A DNA stretch of 64,000 nt from Maniola hyperantus (GCF_902806685.2 NC_048545.1:8357852-8421851), one strand, 5' to 3'; positions 52,325 through 61,788 are shown, counted from the first letter of the stretch. Made by a program: numbers and translations. The notes: generated by a model from the sequence alone, not told the origin.

Positions 52325-52570
52325 TAAAGGTCCAATGTTGTTTTATATTATAAGAATACATAAACTAACATGGACAGAAATTGCATGGTTCTGTTCCTTT
52401 CACCTTGCATAAAGTGACACTTCTGTCAACAAATAAAATTAAATAAATAAATTAAATAAATAACAAATTAGCGTAATTCAAAATTTATAAAGTCTAAAAA
52501 AGTCTCTGACATCTTGTCAGGGGAGCGGTGACACTTGTCATAGCGACAAGTAAAAAAAAAAAAAAAAAAA
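52325..52570 (+). other. 3' UTR and poly(A) of the non-LTR element
   Basis: About 225 nt between stop and tail, with AATTAAATAAATAAATT-rich sequence at 52438-52466. A small hairpin (ACTTGTC / GACAAGT, 52533-52551, 5-nt loop) lies directly before 19 A's. In this LINE type the 3' end is what the reverse transcriptase recognises (family knowledge); assigning that role to the hairpin is inference. Confidence 0.75.
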
Positions 52571-52605
52571 ATGACTCTTACCTTGTCTGTTTTTTTATAA
52601 TAACC

Positions 52606-52933
52606 AAGTAGCTTATGCTCGCGACTTCGCGTGGACTACACAAATTTCAAACCCCTATTTCACCACTTAGGGGTTGGATTTTCAAAAATCCTAGCGGATG
52701 CCTACGTCATAATAGCTATCTGCAAGCCAAATTTCAGCCCGATCCGTCCAGTAGTTTGAGCTCAGGTGTGTATATAAATCAGACAGTCAGTCAGCTTTTC
52801 CTTTTATACATTTAGATTATGTACCTAGTTACACATAACACGCTTTTTCTTTAGTGTAAAATAAAGAGTTCTATACCAAAGCTGTCCTAGTTTCACCAAT
52901 TGAGTCAGAAACAGTCAAATGTTTATACTTTCG
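52606..52933 (+). repeat. Rep-C copy plus flank, inverted duplicate of 35080-35421
   Basis: Rep-C proper: AAGTAGCTTATGCTCGCG, TCACCACTTAGGGGTTGG, GATGCCTACGTCATAATAGC, CCGATCCGTCCAGTAG and GCTTTTCCTTTTATACAT. The flank TTAGATTATGTACC..CAAATGTTTATACTTTCG repeats 35080-35196 reversed. Confidence 0.9.
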
Positions 52934-52957
52934 CCTTACCATAATAATTTTCATGGT

Positions 52958-52997
52958 AGGCATCCGCTAGGATTTTCAAAAATCCTAGCGGATGCCT
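52958..52997. repeat. Perfect palindrome, 19-bp arms, 2-nt spacer
   Basis: AGGCATCCGCTAGGATTTT and AAAATCCTAGCGGATGCCT are exact inverses around CA. The right arm belongs to the Rep-C copy 52978-53112; the left arm is an inverted piece of Rep-C fused to it. Confidence 0.95.
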
Positions 52998-53112
52998 ACG
53001 TCATAATAGCTATCTGCAAGCCAAATTTCAGCCCGATCCGTCCAGTAGTTTGAGATGTGCGTTGATAGATCAGTCATTCAGTCAGTCAGTCACCTTTTCC
53101 TTTAAAATATTT
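52978..53112 (+). repeat. Rep-C copy, 5' truncated
   Basis: AAAAATCCTAGCGGATGCCT, TACGTCATAATAGCTATCTG, CCGATCCGTCCAGTAG, TGATAGATCAGTCATTCAG and TTTTCCTTTAAAATATT. Nearly identical to the neighbour 52690-52757 in its core, so probably a local duplicate. Confidence 0.9.
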
Positions 53113-53710
53113 TGATAATATTAGTCGTCTATGTATGGGTAAGTATGTAACCTGTGTGCTTTACTATAGACCCTTATCGTTTTCACTACAAGATTGGAAA
53201 TAAAATTTTGCCTATAAAGTGTTATTATACATACACTCTAATACAAATTATCTCAAAACAAACAGCCAAAGAACGGAAACATTTTACTCAAATAAGACTG
53301 GAAATCATCTCGTACAATAATTATTACCAAAATATGTACTTACCTACTTATACATCGATGAATAAATAATCTATTTACTTAGAAAAAAATAAATTTTTTC
53401 TAATGCACTTCTTATACACTCTATAGCAAAAAAAGTTAAATGCAGTTGAGACTGCAGCTGCTATTTACGTTGAAACATAAATTGCGCTATGAAACTGGAA
53501 ACTTTTATTTTTGTTTTATGCAAATTCAAAAACCAATTCACGTAAAATTTATTCTGCGGTAAAAAGTAAGAATCGCGCTCATTGAATCAACCGCACTGTT
53601 TGTAACACATACCCAGTACAAAGTGAAACCAAAGTTAATTATTATTGTGGTCGTGTATTAAACTAAATAGACTAATAAATGTCTTGAGTAAAATAGAGAG
53701 ATTTTGAGTA
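53113..53710. other. No gene recognised
   Basis: AT-rich; a 71-codon frame at 53154 has no motif. Confidence 0.4.
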
Positions 53711-53825
53711 CCTGACAGGTCAAGATGGCAATTGGGGTGGGGACGTCCCGCACACCCGCATAGCCTCCGCACTATAACTCGGTGCGAGCTTTAGCGCGGA
53801 GCCTGTGCCTGCCTGTGCGGATATG
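53711..53825. repeat. FB-F, right end missing
   Basis: TACCTGACAGGTCAAGATGG, GGGGACGTCCCGCACACCC and CTCGGTGCGAGCTTTAGCG; it ends in a small CTGTGCCTGCCTGTGCGG repeat. Confidence 0.8.
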
Positions 53826-54121
53826 TATTCATAATCAGAATTTTAAGATTATGAGCCTAGACAAAAAAAACTAAAGCTTATTTTGAAGATTTATTTCGTA
53901 TATCCATGTAAAGTAAATGGATTGTACACAATCTTAACCCAATGCACATAACTTTGCAAGTCTCTATGATTCGTACGTTTCCTGTTTATGCATGCCGTGC
54001 TAAAGACGATTACCTACTCTGGGTACTCATGAATATATTAGAATAATTTCCACTTGAGGTGTAAATGATAGAAGATGCATCTCAAAACGTCAAAATGAGT
54101 CTTTGCTGTGAAGTGAGAACT
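53826..54121. other. Unrecognised; weak repeat AA copy 2
   Basis: 53985-54080 (GACGATTACCTACTCTGGG, TACTCATGAATATATTAGAA) resembles 30440-30540. Confidence 0.3.
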
Positions 54122-54482
54122 ATTGGGTAGATTACACCTACCGAGTAGTGAAGCGAGACAGTAAAATGTCACTCGGCCGAAACAGTACTGTGGCTGAGAA
54201 ATTGCGTTGAAATTGCACTCGTTAAAGTGTTTATACCAACCGAGTACTCGGCCGAGGACACTGACTCGCCACTGTACTCGGTAGGTGTAATCTGCCCATA
54301 ATGGGCTGATTACACCTACCGAGTAGTGAAGCGAGACAGTAAAATGTAACTCGGCCGAGACAGTGCTGTGGTGGCCGTTTATACGTATTTCGAAATTGCG
54401 CCGAGCACTCGTAAGTGTTTATACCAACCGAGTACTCGGCCGAGGACACTGACTCGCCACTGTACCCGTTAGGTGTAATCGT
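54122..54482. mobile_element. Tandem pair of TIR elements, family J
   Basis: Unit 1 is 54130-54292 and unit 2 is 54308-54480. Each starts GATTACACCTACCGAGTAG and ends with the inverse (..GGTAGGTGTAATC; the second ends GTTAGGTGTAATC). A further shared outer motif (ATGGG / CCCAT) may extend the TIRs. Interiors share AAGCGAGACAGTAAAATGT, TACCAACCGAGTACTCGGC and GACACTGACTCGCCACTGTA. Period 178 bp, spacer 15 bp. Confidence 0.88.
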
Positions 54483-54670
54483 ACCATTACTTACTTTCAA
54501 CATATATCTAATTATGAGTTTTGGAAACCTTCAAATCGAATACTTCATGAATTTAATAGTAAAACCTTTACCACAAAAAACTTAAAACGTGTTGATTTTG
54601 AACCGTACTGATTTTCCATATTAAAACTGACAAAACGTCTGTTTAATCATCAATTAAACTTGTTTTATTT

Positions 54671-55116
54671 TTAGGGTTCCATAGCTCAAAAGGAAAAATG
54701 GAACCCTTATAGGATTATTTCGTCATAATCATCATTTATAGGATCATTCGTTGTCTTTCTGTCTGTCGTGTCTGTCAACAAACCTACAGGGTACTTCCCG
54801 TTGAAGTCATCTAGAATCATGAAATTTGGCAGGTACGTAGGTCTTATAGCAGACATAAGGGAAAAAATATACAAACCGTGAATTTGTGTACATCATAAAA
54901 AATTAAAATGTGTTCATGAACTAATAATTAGTATTTTCAATTTTCAAAGTAAGATAACTATATCAAGTGGCTATTATATGAAAGGGCTTCACCTGTACAT
55001 TCTAAAACAGATTTGTATTCATTTTTATGCATCATAGTTTTTGATTTATTGTCGAAAAAATATCCGGGTACGGAACCCTCGGTGCGCGAGTCTAACTCGC
55101 ACTTGCTGGTTTTTTG
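54671..55116 (-). repeat. Rep-I copy, full length
   Basis: TTAGGGTTCCATAGCTCAAA, GGGTACTTCCCGTTGAAGTC, AATCATGAAATTTGGCAGG, CACCTGTACATTCTAAAAC, ACCCTCGGTGCGCGAG and CTCGCACTTGCTGG. Confidence 0.9.
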
Positions 55117-55255
55117 TATTGAGACGGTATTATTTATTGAATTTTAGTTCGACTCTACTCAGTAGAATTCGCTTTCTGAAACGGGCGGTAGAGTCTTGAC
55201 ATATCATAAGGTGGGACAAGTTGTCCTACATGAAATAACTAAATTCAAATTCAAA

Positions 55256-55449
55256 TCCATACTTCCATACTTAATATTATAAATGCGAAAGTGTGTCTGT
55301 CTGTCTGCTAGCTTTTCACGGCCCAACCGTTCAACAGATTTTGATGAAATTTAGTACAGAGTTAGCTTATATCCCGGAAAGTTGAAGAGTTCCCACGGGA
55401 TTTCAAAAGACCTAAATTCACGCGGATGAAGTCGCGGGCATCATCTAGT
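55256..55449 (+). repeat. Rep-A copy, small internal deletion
   Basis: TTAATATTATAAATGCGAAA, GCTTTTCACGGCCCAACC, TTGATGAAATTTAGTACAG, then TTATATCCCGGAAAG (the GGGGAAGGACATAGG block is lost) and GTCGCGGGCATCATCTAGT. Confidence 0.95.
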
Positions 55450-55937
55450 TATAAATAAATATTAAACAATGAAGCCTTACAATATTCTGTCTAGTTAGAT
55501 ACACGAAAACTCGTTTCGTAGGAACTCCATCACGTAGAATAATTAAACGTAAACAACTGCCCTGTCCACGGTTGATGCAGATGGTTGTGTTTATCTTGGA
55601 CTTCCTTCCGTAAAATCATAACGAGTTTTAATTATCCTGTTAAATTGATCTTCAATATGAAAATAATATACGAGTAGGTCTAGATTTCCAAATATGGTAT
55701 ACAAAGTGTAACCAGAACGCTGGCAAAAACTTAGCGTTATTGTATACTATCTAAACACAATTCAATAGGTACCAATAACCATTTGCCTCGTTTTGTACTT
55801 TTAGTGATTTAGAATTTTTCAAACCCGCAATGTATTGCATGCAAAACGCGGGTCAATGCCCCGCCTACGACGCAGCAGTGACTCCGAGTGGCCTACTTTC
55901 ACAACGTTCGTTGACCTCTAGCGTCAGTCAGATGTTT
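55450..55937. other. No gene recognised
   Basis: 55540-55600 (GTAGAATAATTAAACGTAAA, CTGTCCACGG) weakly resembles 57910-57965. A GC-balanced patch at 55840-55935 belongs to no known family here. Confidence 0.35.
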
Positions 55938-56168
55938 ATCCATACTAATATTATAAAACAGAAAGTGTGTCTGTCTGTCCGTCTGTCTGTCTGTCTGCTC
56001 GCCTTTCACGTCACATACGTTCGACCGATTTTGACCAAATTTGGTACAGCGATAGCTTGCATCCCGGGGAAGGACATAGGCTACTTTTTATTCCGGAAAA
56101 TCAAAGAGTTCCCACGGGATTTTTAAAAACCTAAATCCACGCGGACGAAGTCGCGGGCATCAGCTAGT
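55938..56168 (+). repeat. Rep-A copy, full length
   Basis: ATCCATACTAATATTATAAA, (GTCT)n, TTTGACCAAATTTGGTAC, CCCGGGGAAGGACATAGG and GAAGTCGCGGGCATCAGCTA. Confidence 0.95.
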
Positions 56169-56471
56169 ATTAAATATGGTAAGTCCTATGTAAACATTTC
56201 AGATTTTCTCTTGTATTTTAAGCTCTTTAGTTCGAAATACCTAGTCATGATCGAATTTCATTTCCACATATCCTGCTCACTACCGTACTCCGCATTCGTG
56301 ATATTAAAATGGCCAAAGGCTCATTGAGAGAACGCGCTCCCACGGGAATGTTCTGAAACTAACCGAGTTTAAAAGCTAAGCTATGAATTTTAAACGGAAA
56401 ACTCTTCAGGGTATATTATATACCTACTATGGGAAAATATTAAAATAGACCATTTGGTACTTACTTTGCAA
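56169..56471. other. No gene recognised
   Basis: AT-rich; no landmark seen. Confidence 0.35.
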
Positions 56472-56590
56472 TTATCATCATGATCAACCCATTACCGGCC
56501 CTCTATTAAGCCATGTCTCCTCTAAGAGTGTGAAGGGCGTAGGCCATAGTCTGCCACGCTGGCCCAATGCGCATTGGCAGACTTTGCAAT
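56472..56590 (-). mobile_element. SINE-H 3' fragment
   Basis: ATTATCATCATGATCAACCC, GTCTCCTCTAAGAGTGTG, GCCATAGTCTGCCACGCTGG and GCGCATTGGCAGACTTTG are the tail half of SINE-H on the minus strand. Confidence 0.75.
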
Positions 56591-56673
56591 TATACAAAAT
56601 TGAAATTTACAATTTAAGTGACCACACATAAAGAACAAAAATATTTACTTACTTGAAGTTTTTTTATTGACAA

Positions 56674-56712
56674 GATGCCCGTGTGGCAATGCAGCCTGAA
56701 TTCTTGGCACCA
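56674..56712. repeat. Fragment related to 8590-8640
   Basis: GATGCCCGTGTGGCAATG and GAATTCTTGGCACCATCC are the inverse of the retroelement end at 8598-8640 (GGTGCCAAGAATACTGGC). Confidence 0.55.
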
Positions 56713-56944
56713 TCCATACTAATATTATATATATGCAAAAGTGTGTCTGTCTGTCTGTCTCCTAGCTTTTCATGGCTCCGCTCCGTTCCGCTTCCGCTTA
56801 ACCGATTTTAACAAAATTGGTACAGAGATAGCTTGCATCCCGGGGAAGGACATTGGCAACTTTTTATCCCGGAAAATCGAAGAGTTCCCACGGGATTCTA
56901 AAAAAACCTAAATCCACGCGGACGATGTTGCGGGCATCATCTAG
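56713..56944 (+). repeat. Rep-A copy, full length
   Basis: CATACTAATATTATATATATG, TGTGTCTGTCTGTCTG, CCGGGGAAGGACATTGG and GATGTTGCGGGCATCATCTA. It carries a short insertion GCTCCGCTCCGTTCCGC. Confidence 0.93.
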
Positions 56945-57179
56945 TTCCATTTATGCGCATGATTTGTATAACAGTAGATGTAGGTGGCTGTTTGATAAGG
57001 ATTAAAGCTTTGCTATTAGAAGATATCTATACCTGCGTTAGGTTGTCGTGTTAGATTCATAAAATAGAAGCAGACGTTTCTCTTAGGAAAAAATATTTTA
57101 CAAAAAGGACATGTTTAGATTTATTTTATCGAGTAAAAACATGGTCGCTAAACCAATTTACAAACACAGCGACTAAACA

Positions 57180-57290
57180 AAAGACTTCTTAATAAAAGCC
57201 TGACCCCAGTGTTCCGCGAGTCCCGAAGGATCGACTCATTTGGACGTGGGACAAATTTACACGAGCCAATCTAATACAAGCAAAGGGGCA
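57180..57290 (+). repeat. Rep-P copy 1
   Basis: CGCGAGTCC, GATCGACTCATTTGG, GGGAC and CACGAGCCAATC correspond in order to 58731-58830. Confidence 0.5.
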
Positions 57291-57539
57291 CAATATTGCG
57301 ACAGAATTCTAGTATATTGCTTTCATTTCGAGAAAAGTATCCGTAAACAACTAAATTAACTTCCAATGTCGTAACAGGTTGGGTAAATTATTTCCTCAAT
57401 TGAGACGTTGAATCCTCTCAACTGATTACTCAAGAAGGAAATATTTAAAGAGTAATCGTTTATAACTTTGGCTTTTTTCTTTATTAATTGCCAATAACAG
57501 TTATTTTTTAAACCAAACCAAAAAATATATAAATTACTA

Positions 57540-57720
57540 ACGATCGCCCGCGGCTTCGCTCCAGTGGGAAATTTTGACAATCAGGCTTTATTTCTTGTCT
57601 ACAATATAAAAGAGTCCTTAGTGTAAAATTTTAGCTTTCTAGGCCCAAGGGTTTAGCTAGACTGGACGTTGATGTATAAGACAGTGAACGAGTCAGTATT
57701 TAAATAATCCCATGCTCAAA
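57540..57720 (+). repeat. Retroposon-tail-like repeat (X)
   Basis: AACGATCGCCCGCGGCTTCG, ATATAAAAGAGTCC, TTCTAGGCCCAAGGGTTTAG and GACAGTGAACGAGTCAG follow the general layout of Rep-C-like repeats (GCCCGCGGCTTCG start, AGTCAG end). Confidence 0.5.
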
Positions 57721-58137
57721 AAGCTTTTTTAACTTTTTGTGGTCAGGTTCCATACTCTGCTAGCTGCTTTACCTATAGCTGGCAGATTTAACTTGAAACA
57801 AGACTGAATTCCCTATCTGGTATCACGAACAATTCATAGTTTCAATAAAAATCTTTTTATTTGTAAATCCTGTCATACATGAAAGTACTTGGTAGTTCAG
57901 AGTTTCAATCAAGTAGAATAATTGAATGCAAACAAAATGTCGTGTCCACGGGCGATTCAAATGATTACCTACTCGGTTACGATTGGTTTTTTTTTCACTT
58001 TATACTCACTAACCAGATTATATTAGAACCATTTATGTACTTTTCGTGCAAAAAGATGACTCGTCGTCGCTTTGCACGGATGAGCTTAGGTTACTTATTC
58101 TATACACTAGTATGTCCTAGGTCTAATATTATAATCC
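57721..58137. other. No gene recognised
   Basis: AT-rich; see the weak similarity of 57910-57965 with 55540-55600. Confidence 0.35.
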
Positions 58138-58355
58138 ACTAGCTTCTGCTCCCGACTTAAATAAAAACATAAATTTCAAACCCCCATTTAACCCACTTAG
58201 GGGAGGAATTTCGAAAAATCCTTTCTTAGTGAATACCTAGTCTTTACAAAGAAAACGCCCTTCAAATTTCATGTCCCTAGGACCAGTGGTTTAGGCTGTG
58301 CGTTGATATATTATAAGTCAGTCAGTCAGTCAGGACTTTGAATTTTATAGGTATA
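58138..58355 (+). repeat. Rep-C variant copy
   Basis: ACTAGCTTCTGCTCCCGAC, ATTTCAAACCCCCATTTAAC, GAAAAATCCTTTCTTAGTG, TTTCATGTCCCTAGGACC, GTGCGTTGATATATTATAAG and CAGTCAGTCAGTCAGG. Confidence 0.8.
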
Positions 58356-58396
58356 TATAGATTTAAAAATGAAAAATAAACACTCAAAATAATAAT

Positions 58397-58565
58397 ATTA
58401 TAAAGTGGTAAAGTTCGTAAGTTTGGATAATCTCCGAATCTACTCATCCGATTTCAAAATTTCATTCACTGATAGATGCTACATTATCCTCGAGCGCTAT
58501 AAAATGCTAGAAATTATAGTACCCAAACGAAGTCGCGGGCAAAATCCTAATAATAGTATAAAGTT
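58397..58565 (+). repeat. Rep-A-like variant
   Basis: AATATTATAAAGTGGTAAAG, ATCCGATTTCAAAATTTCA, GATAGATGCTACATTATCC and CGAAGTCGCGGGCAAAATCC. I recall this GGTAAAG-headed subtype from other Lepidoptera. Confidence 0.65.
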
Positions 58566-58730
58566 AAAATTCTATAAACTAATATTCTATAGATATGGAT
58601 GGTTTACTTTTTGGTAAAGGATTTTGCTTATTTCGAGTAGACCTAATACTCAAAATTGTATAATGGTAAATCTCAAAGGTTGATATATATACGGTGAGTA
58701 TAATAAATCACTAGACCTTTTCGTACAAAT

Positions 58731-58830
58731 AAAGAGACTTTAATGAAAGTTCCGGCCCGCTGGCCCGCGAGTCCTGTGGGATCAACTCGTTTTGAAATGG
58801 GACTTAACACACGTCAATGCAAATAACACA
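58731..58830 (+). repeat. Rep-P copy 2
   Basis: CCGCGAGTCCTGTGGGATC, AACTCGTTTTG and TGGGACTTAACACACG resemble 57180-57290. Confidence 0.5.
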
Positions 58831-59394
58831 AGTAGGTGCGTATGTACAATTTTCAACCTATTGCCTAATAGAAAGAAAGCAAGCGCGTGCCAGACCTTCT
58901 TTATTTTATAAAAGCTGAAAGTTTCTTTGCGTTTTGTCCCCAACACTGTGAGGTAGGATCAGCGACTATAGAGTTCGGATCATGGTGGCTTTGGGAGATA
59001 ACAGGTAATAAAAGTGTAAACAATGTTACGTCAAAGCATAAAGTCTAATTTTTTTTACGTTTTCTTTCGAATAGTATTAAAAATCACATCATGCATTGCC
59101 AGACATTTAGGAGCGTGGCAACCCCCTGCCAGACACCCTTAAACTTTTAAACTTTACTCAAAACAGCCTTTTCTATGTTCGTAAAATGAAACAATTAAGT
59201 ACGTACCTACTATAACTTACAAAGCTTATAAACAACTAAAGTTATTCCCAATAAGATTCGGAATTAATTGTGCTTAGTTTAATATCAAAGGGCCCTTGTC
59301 CGAGATAATACGTATATTAATAAGTAAGTATGTACCATGATTTGTATTTAATGCACGGGTGCACATTGGGTTATACCGCCTGAGCGTCTATAGG
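58831..59394. other. No gene recognised
   Basis: GCCAGACATTTAGGAGC and GCCAGACACCC near 59098-59140 form a short direct repeat; otherwise unrecognised. Confidence 0.35.
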
Positions 59395-59575
59395 CTCTAT
59401 AGCAACCATAGCCATGGGGTGTCTTATAAGGACCATAATGTTGCCCCTCGACCTCTCGAATTATTTCTTCGAGCCCTAGGGCTCACCCCCAGGCGGAGCT
59501 TCGCGCTCGCCAACCCCCCCGGTGACGCTGTAGCGGCCAGTAGGGCCTACGCAGCATAGTCAATCCGAAACAACA
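59395..59575 (+). other. GC-rich patch with a 66-codon frame, origin unknown
   Basis: CCCCTCGACCTCTCG, TTCGAGCCCTAGGGC, CCCAGGCGGAGCTTCGCG, then GTGACGCTGTAGCGGCC. It is GC-rich against its surroundings and open in one frame (59359-59559, ending ..AVAASRAYAA). No motif, no second copy here. It may be a transposon fragment. Confidence 0.3.
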
Positions 59576-59649
59576 AAAACACAATTTGGAGGCCCTTTTA
59601 AAAAGGCTAAACCAAAATGTGTACCTCACTTAATAAAATTATTTTTTGA

Positions 59650-59832
59650 TTTATTTGTTTGTAGGTTTGTTCTTCAATCACGTTGCAACGGATCGACGTG
59701 ATTTTTTCATGGGTATAGACTAGGTAAAGACCAAGGCGACACTTTTATCCCGGAATGATTTCCCGGTACAGTTTCCACGGGAATTTTTTAACCTAAATCC
59801 ACACGAACGAACTCGTGGGCATAAGCTAGTGT
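59650..59832 (+). repeat. Rep-B copy
   Basis: GTTTGTTCTTCAATCACGTT, GCAACGGATCGACGTG, GGTATAGACTAGG, TTTTATCCCGGAATG and GAACTCGTGGGCATAAGCTA. Confidence 0.85.
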
Positions 59833-60416
59833 ATAATAAAAAAGCAATGGTGTTAGATTGTGTGTAATGGTTTTATATAAAATGTAAGTATAATAGTATA
59901 TAAGGACGAACTGATAAGACGAACATGGGCCGTTCGGGTCGAATCGGACAAAAGAGTCAGTTTGTATTCAATAGAACGCAAATCTCTAACGAACACTACT
60001 TTGTAAATTAAAGTAATTCAATCTTATTTATCAAATTCGCAGCTTGGTCTAAAAGAAATTTTAATATTCTCATATTTTTTTAAAGTCGTGGAATTTTCGC
60101 ATAGTAGGTAAGCACAAAGGCTTCTTCACCAGAATCAATTTAAATGTGTATATAGGATCTACGTTTTTTACCAATAAGCCAGTGAAATGAGACAATCTGC
60201 AAACTATACGTCTTTACATTTTCTATGGAGCGCTGCTATTGACGGTCACATGAAAAGACGCCTAAAATTATTATTATCTGAAATACTGAAATTAAAAAAA
60301 AATAAGTTACTGATCTGAATCCTAACATGATTCTTACTATTTTTTAAACGAATACTTTGAGGTAATTAACCAAGTACTCGTATGAAATAGTAATGACGGT
60401 TTTATCAGTAGGTACC
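59833..60416. other. No gene recognised
   Basis: A weak inverted repeat (CGTCTTTACAT near 60210, ATGAAAAGACG near 60252) surrounds CTATGGAGCGCTGC. Otherwise AT-rich. Confidence 0.35.
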
Positions 60417-60705
60417 CTTATTATAATTGCGAAAGTGTGTTTGTTTGTTGGTTTATTGGTTTGTCCTTCACTCACGTCGCAGCGGTGCAACTGACTGACT
60501 TGATTTTTTTTGCATGGGTATAGATAAAGACCTAGAGAGTGGCATAGGTTACTTTTTATCCCGGAAAGTGAAAGAGTTTCCACGGAATAAAGACCTGGAG
60601 AGTGGCATAGGCTACATTATATCCCGGAAAACTGGAAAGAGTTCCCACGGGATTTTCAAAAACCTAATTCCACGCAGATGAAGTCGCGGGCATCAGCTAG
60701 TAATT
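60417..60705 (+). repeat. Rep-B copy with internal 63-bp duplication
   Basis: ATAAAGACCTAGAGAGTGGC (60524) recurs as ATAAAGACCTGGAGAGTGGC (60587), each followed by CATAGG, a TATCCCGGAAA block and TTCCCACGG-like sequence. It starts ATTGCGAAAGTGTG and ends GTCGCGGGCATCAGCTAGTA. Confidence 0.92.
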
Positions 60706-61100
60706 TATACGTCCAAGTCAATAACATTAAAGGTCGTGTTACGTGGGACGTAATATACCGTGTTTCCAAATTAATTTTCAACACAAAGATAAGGAAATCA
60801 TGGCACAGCGGTAATCCTACACTGGATCACAAGGTTCTCGTTTATGCAAATGTTTACATTCGGATTTCCCGAGCCCCCGATAGTCCGCTGATCATTCATA
60901 TTGGACACGTAGACCAAACACAGGTTTAGTATCTGGAAAAGTTATCGTGAAAAGTTAGGTAGGTATTTGAATATTGTAATACTGCTAACAGAGAAATAAT
61001 AATAAGTAGGACTTGTTCTACTATACGCCTTGTCCACAAATATCAGTATAGGTGTACCCTTACCTACATAGAGTTATGATACTAGCCACATCACTGCTTA
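60706..61100. other. No gene; weak repeat S at 60780-60850
   Basis: CACTGGATCACAAGGTTCTC corresponds to 44380-44410. An 83-codon frame (60678-60929) starts inside Rep-B and is not a gene. Confidence 0.35.
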
Positions 61101-61342
61101 CCTATTTTAAATGCGAAAGTGTGTTTGTTGGTTGGTTTATTGGTTTGTTGGTTTGTTAGATTGTTGGTTTGTCCTTCAATCACGTCGCAATGGTGCAACG
61201 GATTGACGTGATTTTTCGCATTGATATAGATAAAGACCTGGAGAGTGACATAGACCTTTTATCTCGGAAAATCAAAGAGTTCCCACGGGATTTTTGAAAA
61301 TCTAATTCCACGCGGATGAAGTCGCGGGCATCAGCCAGTACG
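61101..61342 (+). repeat. Rep-B copy, full length
   Basis: TTTTAAATGCGAAAGTGTG, TTGGTTTGTTGGTTTGTT, CAATCACGTCGCAATGGTGC, GACCTGGAGAGTGACATAG and GTCGCGGGCATCAGCCAGTA. Confidence 0.95.
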
Positions 61343-61549
61343 TATTAAATGTAAATTCTCCATAAACTGTTTTATATTTTTATTTTGTAATTCTAACTTA
61401 GTTTTGAAAAGTGGTGAAGGAAACAGAAAAAAGGTAGGTACAGTAGGAACTGTAAAATATGAATGGTCAATTATACCTACATGAAATTATGCTGAACTCT
61501 AGTGTTATTATTTAGGCCTAAGATAGTATCCAGCAGTCGTGCACAAATT

Positions 61550-61700
61550 AGTTTTTTTTATTATTCAGATACAAATTAGCCCTTGATTGCAATCTCACCT
61601 GGTGGTAAGTGATGATGCAGTCTAAGATGGAAGCGGACTAACCTGGATGAGGTGTGGCAGTTTTTTATTAACTACATCGTACCGGATATTACTTAATATG
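61550..61700 (-). mobile_element. SINE-G 3' half
   Basis: A poly(T) start, then TTAGCCCTTGATTGCAATC, TCACCTGGTGGTAAGTGATG and ATGCAGTCTAAGATGG, ending at CATCGTACCGGA. The tRNA-like head is missing. Confidence 0.85.
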
Positions 61701-61715
61701 GAATTTCAGTGTAGG

Positions 61716-61745
61716 GTAGCCATCTCGATCTGTCGCGGACTATAT
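61716..61745. repeat. FB-F terminal fragment
   Basis: GTAGCCATCTCGATCTGTCG, then CGGACTATA: the right end of FB-F only. Confidence 0.65.
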
Positions 61746-61788
61746 TAAATATGGTATGATTTTATAAGTAGGTATAATATTATTTAAT

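Larger units (their letters stand above)
50092..52581 (+). mobile_element. 5'-truncated non-LTR retrotransposon insertion with TSD
   Basis: The insert runs from about 50106 to the poly(A) at 52552-52570. It is bounded by direct repeats ATGACTCTTAC at 50095-50105 and 52571-52581 (plus ambiguous A's). This is a target-primed reverse transcription signature: 5' truncation inside the RT domain, a 3' UTR, poly(A) and an 11-bp target duplication. The nearly intact reading frame and perfect TSD point to a young insertion. The RT plus RNase H plus CCHC order fits the I/R1/LOA group of LINEs; the exact clade is not resolved. Confidence 0.93.

Noticed and set aside
54122..54482. CRISPR-like direct repeats
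   Set aside because: Only two units of 163-173 bp with terminal inverted repeats; these are transposon-like and the genome is eukaryotic.
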